Source of the DNA: Acidobacteriaceae bacterium
GTDB lineage: Bacteria; Acidobacteriota; Terriglobia; Terriglobales; Acidobacteriaceae
Direction: 5' to 3'
Assembly (NCBI GenBank): GCA_003156235.1
Contig: PMGP01000213.1
Coordinates: 3,404 to 9,177 of the forward strand
Length of the DNA: 5,774 bases
Positions 1 through 5,774 of the stretch are shown piece by piece. Every line of letters starts with the position of its first letter. Position 1 is the stretch's first letter. The notes below the pieces were generated by a model. The model was given only the letters and a program-made list of their open reading frames with translations. It was not told the origin of the DNA and ran no database searches. Made by a program: the position numbers and the translations under genes.

Positions 1-2417
1 TTGCTCCAGTCCATGGTGAAGCGCTGCGAGGGACCAAAGGCGCGGCCCACCTGCTTTACGGTTGTGGTGTCACCGCTCAGGGGCTGCTCGCCGGTTCCGG
101 CCATGCGGCCAATGAGCGGCAGAAATACGGCGAGCGGATGCTCGATATCGATTACATGCCAGCTTCCATAGCTCCAGCGAGCCACGTCTGCGGGAGCCTT
201 GCCGTCTTTCATGCCCTTGCGAACGGCGTCGGTCAGAAGCTCGTCCCAGTTCTTGTAGGCCGGCGGAAGCCAGTCGGGGCTGGCGTGCATGATGATCTCT
301 TCTTCGGCAAAGTTGGATTCGCCCCAGCGGTACTCGGCGGCGATCTCCTTGCCCAGCTTGGGCTCCAGAATCAGCGGCCAGAGGGCGTAGCGGGTTTGCG
401 TGACGATGGAAGCTGCTGCGGAGTCGGTGGTCAGGCGGCCATCCCAGTCGCGCAGCAGGGCCGCGGCCTGGCGGAGGCGCGCATCTGCATCAGGAGTGTG
501 ATCGATGGCGTAGGCAAAGCGATGGGCCAGCTCCTGATCGACCTCGCTGTAGATGTCGGTCTGGACGGAAAGCAGATCGGCGGGGGTGAGGTGGTCGCGG
601 CCTTCCAACAATTTGTAGATGCGCTCGGCACGATAGGGCTCGACCCATTCGTGGGTGAGCGGGTAGGGCGACTTATCATTGGTGACGCGAGAGTTGGCGG
701 TGGCCAAAAAACCAGAGGGCGGATCGAAGGCGTTGGGCATCTGGTCGTAGGGAATGTAGGGATGTAATGTGTCTCCGTAAACGATACGGTAACTCTGCGG
801 TGTTTTCTTATTCGTCGGAATGAGAATGTTCCATTCGTAGCGCAGGTCCATCAAATCGTGCGGAATGGGCTTGTCAAAGAGTGTTCCGATACCCCCGCGA
901 ATCGGTACCTTGCCAATGGCGTGATAAGCAATGTGCCCTTGATCGTCGGAGTAGACGACATTTTGTGTGGGCCAGGACCACGTTGCGAGCGCAGCGGAAA
1001 ACTCCTTCCAGTTGGAGGCCACGTTGAGCTGATAGAGCGGCAGCGAGTTCAGCGTTGGGTCGTAGAGGGTCCACTTCAACGCGATGGGACGCGTCTCTTT
1101 GGTGAAGAGCGGATTCAGCAGAGGACCGTGTTCGGTGAACTGGACGTCAAGAAGAACATCTTTTCCGCCACGGACCTTGATGATCTCGTGATCCACGGTG
1201 AGCGGCTTCCAGCTTTCGTCGCCGGTCTCGTAGTTGTTGCCTTGAAGTTTTTCGATGTAGAGGTCCTGGACATCGGCATAAAGCGCGGTAAAGCCCCAGG
1301 CCACGTGCTCGTTGTGGCCGGCGATGATGCAGGGCATTCCCGGCAGAGTAACTCCGGCGGCGTGGAAGCCGGGTGCGCCGTGGCTTCCGGACGCCTTCAG
1401 GTCGGCCATGTACCAAATGTTCGGCTCGCTAAGGCCGAGGTGCATATCGTTGGAGAGCAGCGGCTTTCCGCTGGCCGTGTGGCTCCCGGCGATGACCCAG
1501 TTGTTCGAGCCTAACGCGCAGCCGGAGCAGACGGGCAGGCCGAGCAGGGCGCGCAAGGCGAGAGTATCTTCATGGGCAATCGGAGCGGCGCTGGCTTGGC
1601 TGCGGCCCTCATCATCGTCGCCGGAAACCCGCGCTGGCTTGATGTGCGGCAGGCTGGGATTTTCCAGCACGCCGGTGGGCGGATGATCGCGCCATGAGCC
1701 GACCGGGTAGAGGTCGGCCTCCAGCTTGGGGTCATTTAGCTTGGCGGAGATCAGTTCCCGCGAGAGCTTGGTCTCCCAGTGCGTGTCCAGCATCTGCACC
1801 ATGGTCAGGCCGATGCTCACCGAGTCCACGCCGCTCCAAGGCGGGGGGCGGTAGCCGAGCAGTTTGAACTCCGGCGGCAGCGTGTCCTGATGCTGCGCGA
1901 TGAAGAGGTTCACGCCGCGCGCGTAATCGTCCAGGCGGGCGCGGTCAGCTGGAGACAGGTTGGCGTAGATGCGCCGGGCAGTATTGCGAATTTGCAGCAC
2001 GCGCTGCGCCCGGTCGTGCTTGACCATCGAGGAGCCGATGATCTCCGCCAGTTCCCCGTTGGCGTTGCGGCGGAAGAGGTCCATCTGCCACAACCGGTCT
2101 TGAGAGGTCACATAGCCCTGGGCCATGAAGAGATCGTCCTCGGTGGCCGCCTCGATGTGGGGCACGCCATGGGCGTCTCGGCGGACGATGACCGGGGCCG
2201 AGAGCCCGGCCAGATGCAAGTCGGCCTCCAGCACAGGCAGCGCAGCCTTGGCCGCCGAACGCAGCCACAGCACGCCCGCGACGGCGGTCACCAGAATGAG
2301 CGCCAGCAGGCCGCCGGAAGACCAAAGCAGAATCCTCGGCCAGCGGCGTTTACGGTTGCGAGCGAGAGGTGTAACGATAGTAGCGGGCGATTGATTACCA
2401 TATTCAGTGTCGGGCAT
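1..2417 (-). CDS. Penicillin acylase family (Ntn-hydrolase) protein, membrane-anchored, 3' end cut by window edge
   Basis: About 805 codons are open without a stop from ATG at 2417 to the left edge. An in-frame TGA lies two codons before this ATG, so no earlier start is possible. Residues 20-28 are basic (RNRKRRWPR) and 29-52 are one hydrophobic segment, giving a membrane anchor or uncleaved signal with the enzyme outside the cytoplasm. The alpha-chain region follows (VPHIEA, QGYVTSQDRLWQMDLFRR). The beta chain should begin at Ser304 in GSNNWVIAG, the autocleavage nucleophile of this family. Aligning by eye to E. coli penicillin G acylase, Ala378 matches oxyanion Ala69, Asp382/Asp385 match the calcium ligands Asp73/Asp76, Asn575 (TANSR) matches Asn241, and Arg596 falls near Arg263. 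His326 sits in the SNDMHLGL motif. W748-YG-xWH-HPL is the usual C-terminal block. Probably fewer than 100 residues are missing. The family hydrolyses amide bonds of penicillins, acyl-homoserine lactones or other N-acyl compounds; the substrate here cannot be told. No clear Shine-Dalgarno precedes the ATG. Confidence 0.93.
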   Translation of the reverse strand, partial: MPDTEYGNQSPATIVTPLARNRKRRWPRILLWSSGGLLALILVTAVAGVLWLRSAAKAALPVLEADLHLAGLSAPVIVRRDAHGVPHIEAATEDDLFMAQGYVTSQDRLWQMDLFRRNANGELAEIIGSSMVKHDRAQRVLQIRNTARRIYANLSPADRARLDDYARGVNLFIAQHQDTLPPEFKLLGYRPPPWSGVDSVSIGLTMVQMLDTHWETKLSRELISAKLNDPKLEADLYPVGSWRDHPPTGVLENPSLPHIKPARVSGDDDEGRSQASAAPIAHEDTLALRALLGLPVCSGCALGSNNWVIAGSHTASGKPLLSNDMHLGLSEPNIWYMADLKASGSHGAPGFHAAGVTLPGMPCIIAGHNEHVAWGFTALYADVQDLYIEKLQGNNYETGDESWKPLTVDHEIIKVRGGKDVLLDVQFTEHGPLLNPLFTKETRPIALKWTLYDPTLNSLPLYQLNVASNWKEFSAALATWSWPTQNVVYSDDQGHIAYHAIGKVPIRGGIGTLFDKPIPHDLMDLRYEWNILIPTNKKTPQSYRIVYGDTLHPYIPYDQMPNAFDPPSGFLATANSRVTNDKSPYPLTHEWVEPYRAERIYKLLEGRDHLTPADLLSVQTDIYSEVDQELAHRFAYAIDHTPDADARLRQAAALLRDWDGRLTTDSAAASIVTQTRYALWPLILEPKLGKEIAAEYRWGESNFAEEEIIMHASPDWLPPAYKNWDELLTDAVRKGMKDGKAPADVARWSYGSWHVIDIEHPLAVFLPLIGRMAGTGEQPLSGDTTTVKQVGRAFGPSQRFTMDWS

Positions 2418-2470
2418 AGGTCATTCACAGAATAACGCTGCTGTAACCCGATCTACCCCAAGACGATCAT

Positions 2471-2489
2471 TTATTATCCAATCTAATAA
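2471..2489. repeat. AT-rich inverted repeat, operator-like
   Basis: TTATTA (2471-2476) and TAATAA (2484-2489) are perfect inverted arms around a seven-base spacer. The palindrome overlaps both candidate -10 boxes of the divergent promoters, so it could be a regulator-binding site or simply the melted AT-rich core of two promoters. The sequence alone does not decide this. Confidence 0.4.
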
Positions 2490-2496
2490 TGTGGTC

Positions 2497-2502
2497 GTGA
2501 GG
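2497..2502 (+). promoter_or_regulatory. Ribosome binding site of dapB
   Basis: GTGAGG contains the GAGG core of a Shine-Dalgarno sequence and ends five bases before the ATG at 2508. This supports that start, as does the way the Rossmann-fold beta strand (MQLLILG) begins immediately after it. Confidence 0.6.
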
Positions 2503-2507
2503 TCATC

Positions 2508-3182
2508 ATGCAGCTTCTCATTTTAGGCAAGGGAAAAACCGGCAGCCTGGTCGCTGACGTGGCCCGCGAGCGTGGCCATGCGGTGCGCTCTATGGACATC
2601 AACGATAACCAGCACGCCTCAGCCCTCACCGCAGCCAATCTTAACGGCGTGGACGCGGTGATCGACTTCACAGCTCCCGAAGCCGCCTTGGAAAACATGC
2701 GCGCCGTCCTCACTCACGGCTCCCGCATCGTAGTCGGCACCACCGGCTGGTACGCACATCTCGACGAGATGAAATTCCTTGCGCAAAAGAGCGGTGCGCT
2801 GCTTTACGGAACCAATTTCTCCATGGGCGTACAAAAACTTTTTCGCCTCACCGCCGATCTGGCAAAACTGGAAGGCTACAGCTTCTCCATCGCCGAAACT
2901 CACCATACCTCCAAGCTCGACGCGCCCTCCGGCACGGCCATCACCCTGCGCGAGATTATCCAGGCGGCGAATCCGGGCATCGAAATCCCCATCACCTCTC
3001 ACCGCGTGGGAGACGCCAAGGGAGAGCACGTGGTCACCGCATCCAGCGAGGTGGATACGCTGGAGATCCGCCACGACGCGCACAGCCGCCGCGGCTTTGC
3101 CCTGGGCGCGGTCCGCGGAGCCGAGTGGCTTGTGAAAAAAAACGGCGCGTGGGATTTTCGCAAAATTTGCGATCAGTTGTAA
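2508..3182 (+). CDS. dapB: 4-hydroxy-tetrahydrodipicolinate reductase (DapB)
   Basis: The 224-residue cytoplasmic enzyme reduces 4-hydroxy-tetrahydrodipicolinate to tetrahydrodipicolinate with NAD(P)H, the second step of the lysine/diaminopimelate branch that also feeds peptidoglycan. The N-terminal Rossmann part has a GxGxxG loop (G7, G9, G12), acidic Asp30 after the second strand, IDFT at 52-55 and GTTG at 77-80. NFSMGV (103-108) leads into the catalytic and tetramerisation part. The diagnostic signature ETHHTSKLDAPSGTA spans 130-144. His132 and Lys136 correspond to E. coli His159 and Lys163. A late block (GEHVV, then EIRHDAHSRRGFALGA) is also typical. The protein is shorter than the roughly 270 residues of E. 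coli DapB, mainly because the stretch between the second strand and IDFT is compact. Asp30 without a following Arg hints at NADH preference (inference). No dapA or other lysine gene is adjacent, and it appears to be transcribed alone. Confidence 0.96.
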   Translation: MQLLILGKGKTGSLVADVARERGHAVRSMDINDNQHASALTAANLNGVDAVIDFTAPEAALENMRAVLTHGSRIVVGTTGWYAHLDEMKFLAQKSGALLYGTNFSMGVQKLFRLTADLAKLEGYSFSIAETHHTSKLDAPSGTAITLREIIQAANPGIEIPITSHRVGDAKGEHVVTASSEVDTLEIRHDAHSRRGFALGAVRGAEWLVKKNGAWDFRKICDQL

Positions 3183-3211
3183 GTGCAGATTCAGAGAGTG
3201 GCTGATAGATT

Positions 3212-3236
3212 CCGCGCGCGTGTTACTGCGTCGCGG
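3212..3236 (+). other. GC-rich imperfect hairpin downstream of dapB
   Basis: CCGCG (3212-3216) can pair with CGCGG (3232-3236), and after a one-base bulge CGC pairs with GCG, leaving a loop of about six to eight bases. It lies 30 bases past the dapB stop, where a terminator would be expected, but no T-run follows. It is therefore not a canonical intrinsic terminator. It may be a 3'-end structure or chance in GC-rich DNA. Confidence 0.25.
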
Positions 3237-3286
3237 GCAGATTCTTGCAATTCCTCCCGGTGGCGTCGAGAGTAAACATCCGCCTG

Positions 3287-3291
3287 TAAGG
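3287..3291 (+). promoter_or_regulatory. Ribosome binding site deciding the start of the secreted orphan
   Basis: TAAGG lies six bases before ATG 3298. The frame is open upstream to a GTG at 3220, but that would add 26 charged residues before a good signal peptide. A second ATG at 3307 has only a weak GGA before it. The site therefore favours 3298 as the start. Confidence 0.55.
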
Positions 3292-3297
3292 CGTATT

Positions 3298-4041
3298 ATG
3301 GAAACCATGAAATCCCCTGCTGGATTGATTACAGTAGCCTTGCTCTTAATTGTCTGCGCGGCTCTGTCAGCTCACGGCCAGCAATGTCCAAAGGAAAATC
3401 CGAACGGTCCCAGCCAGCCATCCGAGGCGAGAACGCTTGAAGGCAAACTCATCTACCACGATGGGATTCGCAAATGGTTTGAGTTGAAGCTGGACCGGCC
3501 AGAATGCGGGCAGGAATCCATCGAATTGGTGCAGGGAGACGGTGCATTTGCTCCGGGGTCTCCGGTCATATTAGAGATTCTACGAGGTTGCCGCATTCGT
3601 ACTAAAGGAGTTCTCGACATACCTTCCACGGGCTACTACTCACTGGGTCTCTTCCAGGCCTTGGATGAGATCGAACCAATTGGCGAATGTAAAAAGCAGC
3701 CGCCTTTTCCCGACTATTCGAAAGCAAAGCCCGACAAGTCGATCCGCAGCTATCGCGTGGAGATGATGGTAGATTACGAGCCCGGCGATCACCCGATCCA
3801 GTTTCGCGTCACGAGAAGCGGAAAGGAATTGCATCCTTGGCAAGCTTATGCAAGTTATTCGCTGACCGGGGGATTCGTCCTTTGGGGGGAGTGCGCGGAA
3901 GGCTTTGCCGTAGACAAAGCCTTCGGAACACCTGAGGCAAATCCGCAAGTCATTGATAACGCACTATTTGATCCAGAAAGCGCGGCGGTCGCAGGCAAGA
4001 AGAAGCTACATTTGGGCTACACATGTATACGCGTCCCGTAG
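3298..4041 (+). CDS. Predicted secreted protein of unknown function, six cysteines after the signal peptide
   Basis: I do not recognise a characterised family. The product is 247 residues. Lys5 is followed by a hydrophobic stretch (about 10-25) and a signal peptidase I-like site, AHG before QQ at about 27/28. The only cysteine in the hydrophobic core (LIVC20) does not fit a lipobox. The exported part has six cysteines (30, 70, 98, 131, 199, 243), an even number that would suit disulfides. Residues 46-78 (LEGKLIYHDGIRKWFELKLD, then PECGQESIELV) loosely recall the small beta-rich DUF4431-type domain, a weak impression only. A proline-rich linker around 133-147 leads to a second part (about 150-247) with YRVEMMVDYEPGDHP and LHLGYTC. 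Sampled 60-base lines are 47-53% GC against 68-75% in sampled lines of lon and the acylase, and rarer codons are common, suggesting a different history or weak expression. The coding call rests on the long open frame, signal peptide and ribosome site. Confidence 0.75.
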   Translation: METMKSPAGLITVALLLIVCAALSAHGQQCPKENPNGPSQPSEARTLEGKLIYHDGIRKWFELKLDRPECGQESIELVQGDGAFAPGSPVILEILRGCRIRTKGVLDIPSTGYYSLGLFQALDEIEPIGECKKQPPFPDYSKAKPDKSIRSYRVEMMVDYEPGDHPIQFRVTRSGKELHPWQAYASYSLTGGFVLWGECAEGFAVDKAFGTPEANPQVIDNALFDPESAAVAGKKKLHLGYTCIRVP

Positions 4042-4056
4042 CAGGTGGGGAATAAA

Positions 4057-5774
4057 TTACTGCGCCTGTACGCCTGTACCTAACTCCGGCGGCGGAACGG
4101 CAGCCATCACTTCCGCCGCTGTGGGCAGGGCTGTGGGCAGAGGGCCTTCCAGAGCCAGCGCCAGCACCTCGTCCATGTTGTCCACGAAGTGGAGCTTGAT
4201 GGAACTCTTGATGTTGTCCGGCAGCTCGGCGATCTCCTTCTCGTTGGCGCGGGGCATGATCACTTCAAAGATGCCGGCGCGCAACGCGGCCAGCAGCTTT
4301 TCTTTCAGCCCGCCTATCGCCAGCACCTTGCCGCGCAGGGTAATTTCGCCGGTCATGGCGATGTCGCGCCGCACGGGGATCTTTGCCAGCGCACTGGCGA
4401 GGGCCGTGGCCATGGTGATGCCGGCCGAGGGTCCGTCCTTGGGAATGGCGCCTTCGGGCACATGCAGATGCAGGTCCACATTGCGATAAAATTCGCGGCT
4501 GAGGCCGAGGGCCTGCGCGCGCCCGCGTATGTAACTCAGCGCGGCCTGTGCCGACTCCTGCATCACGTCGCCTAACTGGCCGGTGATGGTCATCTTGCCT
4601 TTGCCGTCGAGCACCTGCACTTCGGTGGTAAGGATGCTGCCGCCCACTTCGGTCCAGGCCAGGCCAGTGACCAGACCGACTTCGGATTTTTCATGCACTT
4701 CGGAGTCGCGGAATTTGGCCACGCCCAGAAACTCGCCGATGTTGGCGGCGCTGATTTCTTCCTTGTGCTTTTTGCCGCCCTTGACCACGCGGCGGGCCAC
4801 CTTGCGGCAGATGTTGCCAATCTCCCGCTCAAGATTGCGTACGCCGGCCTCGCGCGTGTAGCTGCGGATGATTTCGATAATCGCGTCGTCTTTGAAGACC
4901 AGATTTTTCTCGCTCAGGCCAGTCTGCTCGCGCTGCTTCTTCACCAGATACTGGCGGGCAATCTCCAGCTTCTCCTGTTCGGTGTAGCCTTGCAGGCGAA
5001 GCACCTCCATGCGATCTTGAAGGGCCGCCGGAACGGTGTGCATCACGTTGGCGGTAGCCACAAACAATACCTGCGAGAGGTCGTAGTCCACGTCGAGGTA
5101 GTGATCCTGGAAGGTGGAGTTCTGCTCCGGGTCCAATACTTCAAGCAGCGCCGATGCCGGATCGCCGCGGAAGTCCGAGGCCATCTTGTCCACTTCGTCG
5201 AGCAGGAAAACAGGGTTCTTGGTGCCGGCCCGCTTCATGTGCTGGATGATCTGTCCCGGCAGAGCGCCGATGTAGGTGCGGCGATGACCTCGAATCTCGG
5301 CCTCGTCGCGAATGCCGCCCAGCGAGAGCCGCACGAACTTGCGGCCGGTGGCTTTGGCAATGGACATTCCCAGCGAGGTCTTGCCCACGCCTGGAGGGCC
5401 GGCGAAGCAGAGAATCGAGCCCTTGGGATTTTTGACCAACTGGCGCACGGCCAAAAATTCCAGAATGCGCTCCTTGATTTTTTCCAGGCCGTAATGGTCC
5501 GTGTTCAGCACCTTTTCGGCGTACTCGATGGAGCGGGTTTCCTTGGAGCGCTTTTTCCAGGGCACGGCCAGCAGCCAGTCGATGTAATTGCGGCTGACGG
5601 TGGACTCGGCCGACATGGGCGGCATGGCTTCAAGCTTCTTGAGTTCTTGAATGGCCTTATCCAAAACTTCTTTGGGCATTCCCGCGACTTCGATCTTTTT
5701 GCGCAGTTCGTCGAACTCGCTCTTCTCGCCACGGCCCAATTCTTTTTGAATGGCCTTGATCTTCTCGTTGAGGT
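4057..5774 (-). CDS. lon: ATP-dependent protease Lon (La), 5' end cut by window edge
   Basis: This cytoplasmic AAA+ serine protease unfolds and degrades misfolded and regulatory proteins. The frame enters at the right edge with LNEKIKAIQKELG, the conserved helical region after the LON substrate-binding domain, so roughly 240 N-terminal residues and the true start lie outside; 571 residues are present. A TTG at 5739 is an internal Leu codon of this motif, not a start. Counting from the first complete codon (5772), Walker A GPPGVGKT is at 125-132, Walker B LLDE ends at Asp192-Glu193, sensor-1 Asn is 242, the putative arginine finger (QDRME) is Arg254 and sensor-2 Arg (VRNLERE) is 312. The protease domain carries the dyad Ser449 (PKDGPSAG) and Lys492 (GGLKEK), 43 residues apart as in E. 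coli Ser679/Lys722. All catalytic residues are intact. The C-terminal tail, rich in Ala, Pro and Thr, is about 17 residues longer than in E. coli Lon and holds two short tandem duplications. Promoter and any heat-shock control lie outside the window. Confidence 0.97.
   Translation of the reverse strand, partial: LNEKIKAIQKELGRGEKSEFDELRKKIEVAGMPKEVLDKAIQELKKLEAMPPMSAESTVSRNYIDWLLAVPWKKRSKETRSIEYAEKVLNTDHYGLEKIKERILEFLAVRQLVKNPKGSILCFAGPPGVGKTSLGMSIAKATGRKFVRLSLGGIRDEAEIRGHRRTYIGALPGQIIQHMKRAGTKNPVFLLDEVDKMASDFRGDPASALLEVLDPEQNSTFQDHYLDVDYDLSQVLFVATANVMHTVPAALQDRMEVLRLQGYTEQEKLEIARQYLVKKQREQTGLSEKNLVFKDDAIIEIIRSYTREAGVRNLEREIGNICRKVARRVVKGGKKHKEEISAANIGEFLGVAKFRDSEVHEKSEVGLVTGLAWTEVGGSILTTEVQVLDGKGKMTITGQLGDVMQESAQAALSYIRGRAQALGLSREFYRNVDLHLHVPEGAIPKDGPSAGITMATALASALAKIPVRRDIAMTGEITLRGKVLAIGGLKEKLLAALRAGIFEVIMPRANEKEIAELPDNIKSSIKLHFVDNMDEVLALALEGPLPTALPTAAEVMAAVPPPELGTGVQAQ
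4064..4079. repeat. 8-bp perfect tandem repeat at the lon 3' end
   Basis: GCCTGTAC is repeated exactly twice, back to back, ending four bases from the lon stop codon (TAA, complement of 4057-4059). On the lon strand it encodes part of the final residues GTGVQAQ. Eight bases is not a multiple of three, so the copy number sets the reading frame that reaches the stop. Confidence 0.8.
4118..4140 (-). repeat. 12-bp in-frame tandem duplication in lon tail (LPTA x2)
   Basis: GCTGTGGGCAG occurs at 4118-4128 and again at 4130-4140, period 12. On the lon strand the unit is in frame and encodes LPTA twice in a row, in the non-conserved tail after the protease domain. It looks like a replication-slippage duplication tolerated in a flexible tail. 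Confidence 0.8.

Larger units (their letters stand above)
2418..2507. promoter_or_regulatory. Divergent intergenic region between acylase gene and dapB
   Basis: This 90-bp gap must hold the promoters of both divergent genes unless they lie inside coding sequence. Its middle is strikingly AT-rich against the GC-rich flanks. AATAAT at 2485-2490 on the plus strand and GATAAT on the minus strand (2478-2473) each match five of six bases of a TATAAT -10 box, one facing each gene. Neither has a good TTGACA-like -35 at normal spacing, so the promoter assignment is tentative. The plus-strand box would give dapB a leader of only about ten bases. Confidence 0.4.

Noticed and set aside
138..2435. Several long plus-strand open frames (138-767, 858-1514, 1779-2435) and short minus-strand frames across the acylase gene
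   Set aside because: They lie over one continuous 805-codon minus-strand frame with clear family motifs. Their peptides show no domain logic, as expected of shadow frames in GC-rich coding DNA.
3212..3236. Rho-independent terminator after dapB
   Set aside because: The stem is imperfect and no T-run follows, so it is listed only as a hairpin.
3220..3297. Upstream GTG start at 3220 for the secreted orphan
   Set aside because: It would put 26 mostly polar and charged residues before the signal peptide, while ATG 3298 has a well-placed TAAGG.
2619..3308. 229-codon minus-strand open frame opposite dapB
   Set aside because: It is antisense to a complete, motif-bearing dapB and has no recognisable features of its own.
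5737..5739. TTG as the start codon of lon
   Set aside because: The frame continues to the right edge and encodes the conserved LNEKIKAIQKELG motif across this codon. It is an internal leucine of a gene truncated by the window.
1..5774. CRISPR array, tRNA or rRNA gene, insertion sequence, phage or toxin-antitoxin module
   Set aside because: Reading both strands gave no regularly spaced repeats, no tRNA-like cloverleaf, no transposase or integrase motifs, and no small paired genes. Nearly all sequence is explained by four genes.

Overview
The window looks like chromosomal DNA of a moderately GC-rich bacterium. The style of the Lon protease, the compact DapB and the membrane-anchored penicillin-acylase homolog suggest an Acidobacteriota-type genome. 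That placement is an inference from protein style, not a database result. No mobile element, CRISPR array, tRNA or rRNA was found.

Layout. (1) Positions 1-2417, minus strand, are one continuous reading frame for a penicillin acylase (Ntn-hydrolase) family protein whose C-terminus lies beyond the left edge. (2) A 90-bp AT-rich divergent intergenic region (2418-2507) separates it from (3) dapB on the plus strand (2508-3182), a lysine/diaminopimelate biosynthesis enzyme. (4) After a 115-bp gap comes a plus-strand gene (3298-4041) for a predicted secreted protein of unknown function with six cysteines after the signal peptide; its base composition is visibly lower in GC than its neighbours. (5) Only 15 bp further on is the convergent stop codon of lon, which fills the rest of the window on the minus strand (4057-5774). 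Its N-terminal substrate-binding domain lies beyond the right edge.

The four genes do not form an obvious pathway. DapB and Lon are housekeeping functions. The acylase is an exported or membrane-anchored amide hydrolase of unknown substrate, and the fourth gene is an orphan. I see no convincing new multi-gene system. The points most worth a second look are a CxxC pair directly before the acylase autocleavage site, the low-GC secreted orphan, two short tandem duplications in the Lon C-terminal tail (one in frame, one that sets the stop codon), and an AT-rich palindrome between the divergent genes.
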